A DNA stretch of 64,000 nucleotides from CAIKMD01 sp963729935 (GCA_963729935.1 CAVSPW010000005.1:434001-498000), one strand, 5' to 3'; positions 27,047 through 36,342 are shown, numbered from the stretch's first letter. Program-made: numbers and translations. The notes: generated from the letters alone by a model not told the origin.

Positions 27047-27406
27047 CTGAGCGCGTTCGTCTATATTTTGCTCTGCGCCGACGGCTCTTATTACGTCGGC
27101 AGCACGCGCGGCTCCTTGGAATCTCGTTTGGCGCAGCACGATACCGGCACTCTCGGCGGCTACACCGCGCGGCGGCGGCCGGTCACGCTGGTCTTTCATC
27201 AGGAATTCGAACGAATCACGGATGCGATCGCCGCCGAACGTCAGGTCAAAGCTTGGAGCCGAGCCAAGAAGGAAGCGCTCATGCGCGGCGCATCTCGAAA
27301 TGCTTCGCAGGCTTGCCAAAGGGCGACATTGACGCCGCAAACATGTCGTGCGCCCTTCGACCGGCGCCTGACGGCGCCGCTCAATACATATGCTGGCCGC
27401 CATTGA
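27047..27406 (+). CDS. GIY-YIG domain protein without a canonical start codon
   Basis: The reading frame encodes a single GIY-YIG nuclease domain: VYILLCADGSYYVGST, then RLAQHDTG, the glutamate in ITDAIAAERQVKAWSRAKKEAL and a short tail. The family start would be near CTG 27047 (L-S-A-F-V-Y). The open frame runs back only to 27005 with no ATG, GTG or TTG, while TTG 27068 would remove the first strand. It may start at CTG or be a gene that lost its start. The 3' end overlaps phaB by 26 bp. Confidence 0.6.
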   Translation: MSAFVYILLCADGSYYVGSTRGSLESRLAQHDTGTLGGYTARRRPVTLVFHQEFERITDAIAAERQVKAWSRAKKEALMRGASRNASQACQRATLTPQTCRAPFDRRLTAPLNTYAGRH

Positions 27407-28103
27407 TGGAGAGGGTCGAGCCGGTGATGAAGCCCGCCTCGTCGGCGACGAGGAAGAGCACCCCGCGCGCGATCTCGGGCGCGTGGCCCAGCCGCCCGAC
27501 CGGAATGCGCGCCACGATTTTCTCGAGCACGTTCGGCGGCACGGCGCGGACCATCTCGGTGTCGATGTAGCCGGGCGCGATCGCGTTGACCGTGATGCCT
27601 TTGGCGGCGCCTTCCTGCGCCAGAGCCTTGGTGAAGCCGTGAATGCCCGATTTCGCCGCGGCGTAATTGACCTGGCCGTATTGCCCGGCCTGGCCGTTGA
27701 TCGAGCCGATATTGACGATCCGCCCGAAGCCGCGTTCGCGCATGCCGTCGATCACCAGCCGGCACATGTTGAAGCAGGAAGTGAGGTTGGTGGCGATCAC
27801 CTGGCCCCATTGCTCGGGCGTCATGCGGTGCAGCACCGCGTCGCGCGTGATGCCCGCATTGTTGACGAGCACGTCGATCGGCCCGAGCTCGTCGGCGATC
27901 TGCTTCACCCCGTCGGTGCAGGCGTTGAAATCGCTGACGTCGAAGCGAAAGGCGCGAATGCCGGTCTCGGCGGTGAACTTCTCCGCGGCCTCGACATTGC
28001 CGGCATAATTGGCGGCGACCTTGAAGCCGGCCGCATGCAAGGTTTCGGAGATCGCCCGCCCGATGCCCCGCGTCCCGCCCGTCACCACCGCAACCCAACT
28101 CAT
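27381..28103 (-). CDS. phaB: Acetoacetyl-CoA reductase
   Basis: This 240-residue short-chain dehydrogenase has the cofactor motif TGGTRGIG, NNAG, the active-site Ser in NIGSING and YAAAKSG (YxxxK). It is most like PhaB, which reduces acetoacetyl-CoA to (R)-3-hydroxybutyryl-CoA with NADPH for polyhydroxybutyrate synthesis. The upstream phaA on the same strand supports this over FabG. Between phaA and phaB lies a 283-bp repeat array. Confidence 0.92.
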   Translation of the reverse strand: MSWVAVVTGGTRGIGRAISETLHAAGFKVAANYAGNVEAAEKFTAETGIRAFRFDVSDFNACTDGVKQIADELGPIDVLVNNAGITRDAVLHRMTPEQWGQVIATNLTSCFNMCRLVIDGMRERGFGRIVNIGSINGQAGQYGQVNYAAAKSGIHGFTKALAQEGAAKGITVNAIAPGYIDTEMVRAVPPNVLEKIVARIPVGRLGHAPEIARGVLFLVADEAGFITGSTLSINGGQHMY

Positions 28104-28121
28104 CGCATGATCTCCTCTCTG

Positions 28122-28383
28122 CTTCGCAAGACGGCCTCGCCGCCGCTCGGCCTTTGCTGCACGCCTAATCCTCTTGGCTTCGCAAGACGGCCTCGCCGCC
28201 GCTCGGCCTTTGCTACGCCCCTAACTCTCTCCTTCGCACGACGGCGCGGCGCTGAAGATTCGCGCCACGCCTGTGCTGCGTCCCTCTTGGCTTCGCAAGA
28301 CGGCCTCGCCGCCGCCCGGCCTTTGCTGCACGCCTAATCCTCTTGGCTTCGCAAGACGGCCTCGCCGCTGCTCGGCCTTTGCT
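28122..28383 (+). repeat. Five-unit repeat array (GCTTCGCA family) between phaA and phaB
   Basis: Units beginning CTTCGCA(A/C)GACGG occur at 28122, 28178, 28232, 28291 and 28347. Units 1, 2, 4 and 5 share 37 bp nearly identically, ending CGGCCTTTGCT; unit 3 is diverged. The 1-2 and 4-5 spacings are both 56 bp, so a dimer was probably duplicated. The unit start matches copies at 8.2, 49.6-49.8 and 60.0 kb. Confidence 0.85.
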
Positions 28384-28386
28384 ACG

Positions 28387-29562
28387 TTAGGGCCGCTCCA
28401 CGCACATCGCGATGCCCATGCCGCCGCCGATGCACAAGGTCGCGAGACCTTTCTTCGCCTCGCGCTTCCCCATCTCGTGAAGCAAGGTCACGAGCACGCG
28501 CGCGCCCGAGGCGCCGATCGGATGGCCCAAAGCGATCGCGCCGCCATTCACATTGACCTTCGCCGGATCGAAATTGAGCTCTTTCGAGACCGCGCAGGCC
28601 TGCGCCGCGAAGGCTTCGTTGGCCTCGATCAGATCGAGATCGCCGACCTTCCACCCCGCGCGCTGCAAGGCGAGCCGCGTCGCCGGAATGGGGCCGGAGC
28701 CCATGATCGCCGGATCGACGCCGGCCGTCGCCCAGGAGACGATGCGCGCCAAAGGCTTCACGCCGCGCTTTTGCGCCTCGGCCTCGCTCATCAGCACGAC
28801 CGCCGCCGCGCCGTCATTGATGCCCGAGGCGTTGCCCGCGGTCACCGTGCCGCTCTTGTCGAAAGCGGGGCGCAGCTTGGCGAGGGTTTCGATCGTCGTG
28901 CCGGGCTTGGGGTATTCGTCCGCGTCGACCAGAGTCTCGCCCTTGCGCGTCTTGATCGTGACGCCGACGATCTCGTCCTTGAACCGGCCGGATTTCTGCG
29001 CGGCCTCGGCGCGCGATTGCGATTGCGCGGCGAAGGCGTCCTGCTGCTCGCGCGTGATCTGCCAGCGCTGCGCCACGTTCTCGGCGGTCACGCCCATGTG
29101 ATAGCCGTTGAAGGCGTCCCACAACCCGTCTTTGATCATGGTGTCGATCATCTGGGCGTCGCCCATCTTGACGCCGTTGCGCAGAAGTATGGCGTGCGGC
29201 GCCTGGCTCATGCTTTCCTGGCCGCCGGCGACGACGATTTGCGCGTCGCCCAATTTCAGCGCCTGATAGCCGAGCGCGACCGCGCGCAGCCCCGAACCGC
29301 AAAGCTGATTGATCACATAGGCCGTGACTTCATAAGGGATGCCGGCGGCGACCGCCGCCTGGCGCGCCGGGTTCTGCCCCTCGGCCGCGGTCAGGATCTG
29401 GCCCAGCACCACTTCGCCGACATCGCCGGGCTCGACCTTTGCGCGCTTCATCGCCTCGGCGACCGCGACCTTGCCCAGCTCATGGGCGGGCAGCGCGCTC
29501 AGCGCGCCGTTGAAAGAGCCGATCGGCGTGCGGACGGCGCCGGCGATAACGATCTCGGGCAT
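28387..29562 (-). CDS. phaA: Acetyl-CoA acetyltransferase (beta-ketothiolase)
   Basis: This 391-residue thiolase condenses two acetyl-CoA to acetoacetyl-CoA. The catalytic residues are Cys88 (INQLCGSGLRA), His347 (GGAIALGHPIGASG) and Cys377 (TLCIGGGMG). Length and motifs fit PhaA/AtoB. GAGGAGG precedes the ATG. Together with phaB downstream it supplies monomer for polyhydroxybutyrate. Confidence 0.93.
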   Translation of the reverse strand: MPEIVIAGAVRTPIGSFNGALSALPAHELGKVAVAEAMKRAKVEPGDVGEVVLGQILTAAEGQNPARQAAVAAGIPYEVTAYVINQLCGSGLRAVALGYQALKLGDAQIVVAGGQESMSQAPHAILLRNGVKMGDAQMIDTMIKDGLWDAFNGYHMGVTAENVAQRWQITREQQDAFAAQSQSRAEAAQKSGRFKDEIVGVTIKTRKGETLVDADEYPKPGTTIETLAKLRPAFDKSGTVTAGNASGINDGAAAVVLMSEAEAQKRGVKPLARIVSWATAGVDPAIMGSGPIPATRLALQRAGWKVGDLDLIEANEAFAAQACAVSKELNFDPAKVNVNGGAIALGHPIGASGARVLVTLLHEMGKREAKKGLATLCIGGGMGIAMCVERP

Positions 29563-30036
29563 GGTGAGCCTCCTCGGCGAGAGAACGGATTTTTATATGG
29601 TTATTTAATAGCCCTTTCGCGCTCCTTTGGGAACCGGGAGCCGGCGCGGCGGGATGCGGCAGATTGGTTGCGATCGGCCGGCCCGCCATCCAAAGATCGG
29701 CGCGGCGGCGCGGCGCGGGAATGGGCGCCCAACACTTCCTGGTGATCCATCGGGGTGCGCCGCGGCGGCGTCAGGCTTGGTCCAAGTTTTCTTAAATTTG
29801 TCTCAAATTGCGGTGCCGTCCGGCGCCGGACCGGCGCGGAATTCGGCAAAACGCGCGGGTTGCCGCCGCCTTCTGCCCGCCGGCGATCGAGCGCCCCTTC
29901 TTGATCACAAGCTTTCCTCGGAAAATCCTGGGAAGATCCCCTGAATGCCGCGCGGATCGTTGGGGCGGCGTTAACACATCCGATTCCTTCGCTTGCCTAA
30001 ACTGAGGCTTCCTTCGGCGGAGCGGGAGCGAAGGCG
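29563..30036. other. 474-bp divergent intergenic region upstream of phaA
   Basis: No gene is supported here. On the minus strand an A+T-rich patch around 29590-29610 includes TATAAA, a plausible -10 for phaA. A second A+T-rich patch lies near 29782-29815. I see no CTGC(N)GCAG-type PhaR site. The region separates divergent phaA and the secreted protein gene at 30037. Confidence 0.5.
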
Positions 30037-30930
30037 ATGACGCAAAGAACGGCAGGCCTCGGCGGAGCAGGCAAATTTCGGCTGGGCACGATCCTTTTCG
30101 GCGCCTGGCTGTGCGCCGCCTTCCCGTCCCTGACCCAAGCGGCGCCCGAAGAAGCCGGGTCCGTGCAATCCGCGTCCGAGGAGACGATAGCGCCCCCGCC
30201 GCCGCCCGATTCCTATACCGGAGAGCAGCGCAATTACATGGCGGGGCTCGACCGCTTCCTCGCGGCGCAGAATTACAGCGCGCTCGCCGAGCAGATCCTC
30301 AAACCCAATGCGAGCGCGCATCTCAAGCCCGCGCTCGATTGGACGCGCACCGGAACCCTCGGCGGACGCAGCATCATCGTGCCGCTCATTTACGCGAGCC
30401 TGCTGTGGGAGCTCGGCGTCAATTACCCGCAATTCGCCGATTTCAAGACGAGCTCCGGCATCATCGCGCTCTACGCCCTGCTGGTCGCGCATGCCGACGG
30501 ATTCAAATGCGCCGACCCGACCGCGCCGTCGCACCGCATCGACGTGATCGCCACGCAATACCGCGCGCAATTCCGGACGATCGCCGCGCTGCCGGAAGAA
30601 AAGCGCCGCGAGGTGATCAACGCCGCGATCAACATGGAGCGCACCACCGCGGAAATGCGCACGAACGACAAATATCTGTGCCGCTTCGGCATGCAGGAAA
30701 CGCTCGAAATCCTGCAAAAGCATCAAGGCGAGCCGCTCGAGGAGACCACGCCCAAATCGGCCTTCGCCGGTTTCGAGATCGAGCTCCCGCGCGACGCCGG
30801 TTACGAGCCTTCCTTCCTGCTTCGCGAGCAATGGGAAAATAAGCAGACCGCGCTGCGCGCGACCTTTCCCAATCTGCTGGCTTCCTTCGTCGCGAAGTTC
30901 AAGCAACGCGCCGCGCAGCAAAGCCCGTAA
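30037..30930 (+). CDS. Secreted protein of unknown function
   Basis: This 297-residue protein has a signal peptide (hydrophobic core about 17-31, cleavage near TQAAP), a proline-rich linker (PPPPPDSYTGEQ) and a mostly helical domain with two conserved-looking cysteines (FKCADP and KYLCRFG). No family is recognised. It is monocistronic, with an 86-bp gap to the next gene. Confidence 0.65.
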   Translation: MTQRTAGLGGAGKFRLGTILFGAWLCAAFPSLTQAAPEEAGSVQSASEETIAPPPPPDSYTGEQRNYMAGLDRFLAAQNYSALAEQILKPNASAHLKPALDWTRTGTLGGRSIIVPLIYASLLWELGVNYPQFADFKTSSGIIALYALLVAHADGFKCADPTAPSHRIDVIATQYRAQFRTIAALPEEKRREVINAAINMERTTAEMRTNDKYLCRFGMQETLEILQKHQGEPLEETTPKSAFAGFEIELPRDAGYEPSFLLREQWENKQTALRATFPNLLASFVAKFKQRAAQQSP

Positions 30931-31016
30931 GAGACGGCGGGTCTTGCGCGCTCGCGCCTTCGCCGATACGGTTCGCGGGTCCGGCTTGCGGATGACAAGG
31001 GAAAGAGGGAGGCATC

Positions 31017-31307
31017 ATGGCCAAGGGATATTGGATCGCTTTTTACCGCTCGATCAAAAACCCCGACGCGCTCGCGGCTTATGCGAAGCTCGCGGCGCCG
31101 GCGATCCAGGCCGGCGGCGGACGGTTTCTCGCGCGCGGCAACCCGACCAAGACCTATGAAGCGGGCCTTGCCCAGCGCGCCGTCGTGATCGAGTTCGACA
31201 GCGTCGAGAAGGCGATCGCCGCGCATGACAGCCCCGGCTATCAGGAGGCGCTGAAGGCGCTTCACGGGGCCTGCGAGCGCGACATGCGGATCGTGGAAGG
31301 CGTCTGA
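31017..31307 (+). CDS. DUF1330 family protein
   Basis: This 96-residue protein is one DUF1330 (dimeric alpha/beta barrel) domain: GYWIAFYRSIKNPDALAAY, the GGGRFLARGN turn, RAVVIEFDSVEKA and SPGYQEALKAL. Function is not established. A purine-rich ribosome site (GGGAGG) precedes the ATG. Confidence 0.88.
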   Translation: MAKGYWIAFYRSIKNPDALAAYAKLAAPAIQAGGGRFLARGNPTKTYEAGLAQRAVVIEFDSVEKAIAAHDSPGYQEALKALHGACERDMRIVEGV

Positions 31308-31605
31308 CGGACAAGAGCATCGTCCGCCGCAGTCAAGTCCCGCGTCGATTCTCGTTCGGCGCGGGAAAAGCGACGACATTGAAAATGCTTGGGCGTGACC
31401 CAACTCGACCGGATCGGATCATGCGCTGACGCGGCAGCGCAGACGTCCCATGCCGCTCACAGGTTTCGAGTTCGACCTGCACGACTCGGCCGCCCGGGGC
31501 CGCGAAGTCCGCCCGAGGATCGTCGCGCGCCGATCGCGAACCTTGCTCCGGCGGCGCTGTCGGCTTATCGTTTTCGCCTCGGGACGGAATCGACGGAGGC
31601 GGCCC

Positions 31606-32631
31606 ATGTTTTTGCGCAACGCCTGGTACACCGCGATCTGGTCTAAGGATCTGACCGATCAGCCGATCGCGCGCACCATCATCGGCGACGAGGTCGTGCT
31701 CTATCGCGGCGAAGGCGGCAAGGCCGCGGCCTTGGAAGACCGCTGCTGCCACCGCGCGGCGCCGCTGTCGCGCGGCAAGGTGGTGGGCGACGCGCTGCAA
31801 TGCGGCTATCACGGGCTCAAATTCGACTTCTCCGGCCGCTGCATCGAAGTGCCGATGCAGCCGACCATCCCGCCCGGGACGCAGGTCCGCGCTTATCCGG
31901 TCGCCGAGAAATGGAACACGGTCTGGATCTGGATGGGCGATCCGGCCAAGGCCGACGAATCGAAGATCACGCCCTTGCCCTGGCTGTCGAGCCCGGAATG
32001 GAAGCTGACGCCGGGCTATATGCGCATCGAGGCGGCGGGGCAGCTCTTGATCGACAATCTCCTCGATTTCAGCCATGTGAGCTATCTCCATCCCAACACC
32101 TTGGCCGGCGATCCGCGCGAGGCGACGACGCCGGTGAAGACCGAGCGCAGCGCGCAAGGCATCCGAGTCGGCCGCTGGATGCTCGATTTCGAGCCGGCGC
32201 CGCTCTTTGCCGCCGCGGGCGGCTTCAACGGCAAGGTCGATCGCTGGCAATTCGCCAATTGGCGCGCGCCCTCGCTCGTCTTCATGGATGTGGGCGCGGC
32301 GCCGGCGGGCACCGGCGCCCCCGAAGGCGACCGCAGCAAGGGCGTCTCGATCTGGTCGACGCATATGATCACGCCCGAGACCGAGACCTCGTGCCACTAT
32401 CATTTCGGCTGGGCGCGAAATTTCAAGCTCGACGACGAAGCCATGTCGAAGCTCATCTATGAGGGAACGGTCGTCACCTTCCTCGAAGACAAGGCGATGG
32501 TCGAGGAGCAGCAGAAGAAGCTTTCCGGCTCTTCGCTGGAGGGGCTGATCGACATCAACGCCGACACGGCGCAGCTTCAGGCGCGCCGCATGCTCGCCGA
32601 CATGATCGCGCGGGAAAGCGCCGCGGCCTGA
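31606..32631 (+). CDS. Rieske non-heme iron oxygenase, alpha subunit (VanA-like)
   Basis: From ATG 31606 (GGAGGC upstream) the product has 341 residues. The Rieske centre ligands are Cys47, His49, Cys66 and His69 (DRCCHRAAPLSRG and LQCGYHG). The mononuclear iron site is in the DNLLDFSHVSYLHP segment. The start MFLRNAWYTAIW and the length are typical of vanillate O-demethylase/toluenesulfonate-type oxygenases. No reductase gene is adjacent, so its electron partner must be elsewhere. Confidence 0.88.
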   Translation: MFLRNAWYTAIWSKDLTDQPIARTIIGDEVVLYRGEGGKAAALEDRCCHRAAPLSRGKVVGDALQCGYHGLKFDFSGRCIEVPMQPTIPPGTQVRAYPVAEKWNTVWIWMGDPAKADESKITPLPWLSSPEWKLTPGYMRIEAAGQLLIDNLLDFSHVSYLHPNTLAGDPREATTPVKTERSAQGIRVGRWMLDFEPAPLFAAAGGFNGKVDRWQFANWRAPSLVFMDVGAAPAGTGAPEGDRSKGVSIWSTHMITPETETSCHYHFGWARNFKLDDEAMSKLIYEGTVVTFLEDKAMVEEQQKKLSGSSLEGLIDINADTAQLQARRMLADMIARESAAA

Positions 32632-32746
32632 TGCGGCGCCGGGGGCCTTCCTCTTGCTTACCGCGGCTTTACAGGCCCCGCCTAGAATCGACGGCTGGGC
32701 AAGACCGGAATCACGCGACACTGGCAACACGGATGGGACGGGGATC

Positions 32747-33241
32747 ATGACCAAGGCAAGCTTAATCGCGATCGCGCTGATGGGCGTGGCGGCTTCGGCC
32801 AGCGCGGCGCCGCAATGCTACCGCGCGAGCGAGATCGAGGCCGAGCAGGCGATGCGCTATCAGGCCAAGCTGATGGTGCTGAGTGATGCCTGCCGCAGCA
32901 CCTCCTACAACCAGTTCGTCAACCGCAACAGCGCGGTCATCATTTCCTATCAGCATGCGCTCATCGGCCGTTTCCGGCGCAGCGAGGGCCGGCACGCGGA
33001 AGATGCGTTCGACCGTTTCCTCACCAAGCTCGCCAATCAATTTGCGCTGGGCGCGGGGCAGCAGCCGGTCGATGCGCTGTGCGGGCAATCGGCTGGGTTC
33101 CTGACCCAGGCGCGCGATTTCCGTGCCGAGGAATTCCGCCGCTTCGTCGCCCAACAGGCGGTCGAAGAACGCCAATCCTATCCGCGCTGCGCGGAAGAAA
33201 GCGCGGCCGCGAGCGCGCGCAATCCGGTCAAGCGGGATTGA
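32747..33241 (+). CDS. Small secreted protein of unknown function
   Basis: From ATG 32747 the product has 164 residues with a clear signal peptide (SLIAIALMGVAASASAAP). The mature part is helical and charged with four cysteines, probably two disulfides. No family is recognised. Its 3' end overlaps the convergent TPR-ligase gene by 14 bp. Confidence 0.65.
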   Translation: MTKASLIAIALMGVAASASAAPQCYRASEIEAEQAMRYQAKLMVLSDACRSTSYNQFVNRNSAVIISYQHALIGRFRRSEGRHAEDAFDRFLTKLANQFALGAGQQPVDALCGQSAGFLTQARDFRAEEFRRFVAQQAVEERQSYPRCAEESAAASARNPVKRD

Positions 33242-34745
33242 GCGGCACGAAGCGCCCGCGCTGCGCTTCTTCGATCTCGCGCTCGCGGGCCAGGCATTCG
33301 CGCGGATCGGCGACGATCTTGGCGCGGCGTTCCGGCGGCAGCGCGTCGTCGATGAGCTGACCCACCGACATGCGGAAGATCGTCGCGTAGAGCTCGCCGT
33401 TGATTCGGGCGACCAGCGGCGAGCCCGACGCCGCGGGCTTCACCTGCATTTCGATCAGCCAAGGCTCGCCCTCGGCGTCGATCAGCACGTCGAGGCCGAA
33501 GAGCTTCGCGGTGAAGGCGCGCGGCGGCGCGGCTTTCGCTTGACGCGCGAAGAGCCCCTCCGAAGCGACCATGCGCAGGAACCAGGCGACGAGCCGCTCG
33601 ATTTTCGCAAAGACGGCGCGGCCGTCGCGCCCGTCCGCGCTCAAGCGCTGCAAATAGGCCGAGAGGCTCCAGACATGGCCGGCATTCTCCTGCGCCGCGT
33701 CCTGGCTGACGACGAGGCCGGGATGGTGGCGATGAAGCGCCGTGTTGGTCACGTGCATGGCGTTGTTGGCCAACGCCGCCGGGCTCGGATCGTAAGCCTC
33801 GGGCGCGAAGCGCACGATGCCCTCGGTGTAGAGATAGGCGCGCAGCGGCTCGGCCGCGGCGACGAGGCCATAGATGCGCAGATGCCCTTTGCGCCCCTCG
33901 ACCAGATAGGGCCGGTCGAGATAACGCTGCACCACCATATCGTCGCGCCCGATCACGGCCGAGAGATCGGTCGTGACCGTGATCCCCTGCCCGCCCGTGC
34001 CGCTCTTGGGCTTGGCAATGAGGACGACGCCCGGCTCCTTGAGCGCGAAGCCGGTGAGCGCGGCGCGATCCTCCGGCAGGACGAAGCTTTCGGGGAAATG
34101 CGCGTTGATTGGATTGCGCGCGGCGAAACGCTGCATCGCCGCGGCGAGAAACGCCTTGTCCTCGTAGCGCCACCATTCGTGATAATCGAGCGCGTTGTTG
34201 CGGTCGATGAGCGGCGCCGCCACCGCGACCGGGCCGGCGCGAAAACGCGCGATCAGCGCCTGCGCATGGCGCTCGGCCGCTTCGATCCTTCCGGCATCGC
34301 GCAATGCCGCGACCAGGCCTTGCAAGGTCGCGGGCACGATGGCGCTCTCCGCCGGCGCGCTCGCCAAGACCTTCTCGTAAGTCGCGATCGCCTCGTCGAG
34401 CCGGCCCAGCCGATGCAGCACCAGCGCGCTCATGTTCAGCGCGTAGACCGTCCGGAGCTTCGCAAAGGCCTCGCGATAGGCGGCGAGCGCGCCCTCATTG
34501 TCGCCGGCCGAGAGCAGGCAATAGGCCGCCGCGTGCGAAGCCGCCGCCATCTTGGGATCGCGCGCGACGACCGCGCGATAAAGCGGCAGCGCCTCGGCCA
34601 GCTCCATGCGCCGCAGATAGGCTTGCGCGAGGAGAAACCGGGCTTCGAGCGATTCCGGCGCTTCGGCGAGCACGCCAAGCAACAGGCGCCGCGCGCGGGC
34701 ATTGTCGTGCTCGATCAGGTCTTTGATGTCGTCGCTGAGCGGCAT
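33228..34745 (-). CDS. TPR protein fused to a tubulin-tyrosine-ligase (TTL)-like ATP-grasp domain
   Basis: The 505-residue protein has about three TPR-like repeats in residues 1-165, then an ATP-grasp domain of TTL type. The latter shows Lys245 in AKPKSGTGGQGI, the PYLVEGRKGHLRIY segment (279-292), LYTEGIVRF, NNAMHVTN (327-334), GLDVLID and the metal-binding end PWLIEMQ (429-435). TTL enzymes ligate amino acids to protein or peptide termini or side chains. The usual Glu-x-Asn at the metal site reads Glu-Met-Gln here. The target is unknown. It stands alone between convergent and tandem neighbours. Confidence 0.75.
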   Translation of the reverse strand: MPLSDDIKDLIEHDNARARRLLLGVLAEAPESLEARFLLAQAYLRRMELAEALPLYRAVVARDPKMAAASHAAAYCLLSAGDNEGALAAYREAFAKLRTVYALNMSALVLHRLGRLDEAIATYEKVLASAPAESAIVPATLQGLVAALRDAGRIEAAERHAQALIARFRAGPVAVAAPLIDRNNALDYHEWWRYEDKAFLAAAMQRFAARNPINAHFPESFVLPEDRAALTGFALKEPGVVLIAKPKSGTGGQGITVTTDLSAVIGRDDMVVQRYLDRPYLVEGRKGHLRIYGLVAAAEPLRAYLYTEGIVRFAPEAYDPSPAALANNAMHVTNTALHRHHPGLVVSQDAAQENAGHVWSLSAYLQRLSADGRDGRAVFAKIERLVAWFLRMVASEGLFARQAKAAPPRAFTAKLFGLDVLIDAEGEPWLIEMQVKPAASGSPLVARINGELYATIFRMSVGQLIDDALPPERRAKIVADPRECLAREREIEEAQRGRFVPLNPA

Positions 34746-34834
34746 CGATCGGCGGCCCGGCCATGGCGGATTTCGCCTTATAGGCCGGGCTCGATTAAGG
34801 CCCCGTGAATGGGCGGCCGCGACGGAATGGAAAT

Positions 34835-34918
34835 GTCATTGCGAGCTGAAAGCGAAGCAATCCAGCTCTCGAGCAGAAGTCTGGATTGCTTCGTCGCGCC
34901 TGCGCTCCTCGCAATGAC
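34835..34918. repeat. Long inverted repeat (TCATTGCGAG type)
   Basis: GTCATTGCGAG...GCAATCCAG (34835-34865) and CTGGATTGC...CTCGCAATGAC (34881-34918) form a long imperfect hairpin. This is the widespread bacterial intergenic repeat with TCATTGCGAGCGAAGCGAAGCAATCCAG arms. It fills most of the gap between the TPR-TTL and DUF3500 genes. Confidence 0.75.
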
Positions 34919-34941
34919 GGTTCCCTTGCGCCGGAACGCCT

Positions 34942-36186
34942 TTAAGCCTTGCGGCGGTGATGGGGCGATTGCTCGTAATGAAGGCGCAACAGGTCGCGCC
35001 CGTAATCATTGCCGTTGGGCGTGCGCACGATGGTGTGGACGTGGAACTTCGCCGGCTCGGCATTGGTGAGGAAGACGCCGATGTGATGGTCGAACTCGAT
35101 CAGCACCACCGGGCTCTGGACGCGGTAATAGAAGGTGCTGTCCTCGGCGCAGCCGCCGATCCAGCAGAAATGCGTGTCGTCGAGATGGCGCTCGATCTCT
35201 TCCATCCGCTTGGCCAGAGGCCCTTCGGGCAACGGCGCGATATAGCGCCCGATGAGATCGAGAAGCCGCGCGCGCTGCGCGGCGGAGAATCCTTCGGCCT
35301 TGATCCCTTCATAGGGAATGATCCGGTTGTCGCGAAAGGCGCCCGCAAGGTGGAGATTGTCGGCGAAGTGCCGCCGGCCGGGCGGCAGATCGCCCCCGAC
35401 CATCGAATGCGCGACGATGGCGCCGCGCTGCTGCGCCGGCGAGAGCGCGCGCATGAGCTCGAGGCCTTTGCGCTCTTCGTCTTCGAAGAGTCGCGTCCCG
35501 GCGAATGGCCCCACATCGGCAAAAGCCGGCTCCGCGCCCCAGAAGCCCGGGCTCAAGACCATCTGTCCGTTGATGACGAAGCAGTTGAGGCTCAGATGAT
35601 GGCCGAAGAGCTGCCAGCCCCAGGGCTCGGTCATCGACGGCTCGCCGAAGAGGCAGAGAATATAGCTCCACTCGCCGAGGATCTGCGGCGCGCCGACGAG
35701 ATCGCCGAGAAACCGGTTGAGCCGCATCACGTCGCGCGAGCGTTGATAGCCCTCGCCGCTCAAGCTCGCGCGCACGACATCCATCGCGGCGGCGCGCGTC
35801 GCCTCGTCGACCTCGTCGAGCCGCAGCCCGTAATCCTCGAGATAGAGCTCGGTGTTCTGCCAGCGCCGCCAATGCTCGGACTCGACCGGAAAGCACGTCG
35901 CCGCGCGCTGCGCGGCGCTCAATCGCCCGAGCAAGGTTTTCGCCGCATCGATCATCGCCGCGACGGGCGCGCCCTCGGGCGACAGCGCGAAGAGGCCAGG
36001 CGCGACCTGGCCGTCCGTGGTGATGCCCTTGAAAGGCTCGGCGAGGAGCTTCGCCCAAGACGCAAAAAATTCCTTGCCGCGCGGCGATTGGCGCCGCGCC
36101 TCGGCATGGGCGCGCGCCGTCGGCCCGGCGATTTTCGATTGCGCGGCCGAGGGCAGAAAGGGGCGGTAATCGGGAAGCTTGGTCAC
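34942..36186 (-). CDS. DUF3500 family protein
   Basis: This 414-residue protein has the DUF3500 landmarks GWQLFGHHLSLNC, FDHHIGVFL, HVHTIVRTPNGNDYG and a C-terminal LRLHYEQSPHH. The many histidines suggest a metal site. No signal peptide is obvious. Family function is unknown. Confidence 0.88.
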   Translation of the reverse strand: MTKLPDYRPFLPSAAQSKIAGPTARAHAEARRQSPRGKEFFASWAKLLAEPFKGITTDGQVAPGLFALSPEGAPVAAMIDAAKTLLGRLSAAQRAATCFPVESEHWRRWQNTELYLEDYGLRLDEVDEATRAAAMDVVRASLSGEGYQRSRDVMRLNRFLGDLVGAPQILGEWSYILCLFGEPSMTEPWGWQLFGHHLSLNCFVINGQMVLSPGFWGAEPAFADVGPFAGTRLFEDEERKGLELMRALSPAQQRGAIVAHSMVGGDLPPGRRHFADNLHLAGAFRDNRIIPYEGIKAEGFSAAQRARLLDLIGRYIAPLPEGPLAKRMEEIERHLDDTHFCWIGGCAEDSTFYYRVQSPVVLIEFDHHIGVFLTNAEPAKFHVHTIVRTPNGNDYGRDLLRLHYEQSPHHRRKA

Positions 36187-36342
36187 GCGGCGCTCCGGGC
36201 GAGGTTCTGATCGCCCCGATGATAGCCCAAAGCCGCCGGCGGTGGCGCGGGAACCGCGGGACTGCCAAGAACCGGGCCGTCACCTTAAAATGCCGCCGGC
36301 CGATCGCGGGCGGATTGTCCCACCCGATGCGGGGGATTTCGG

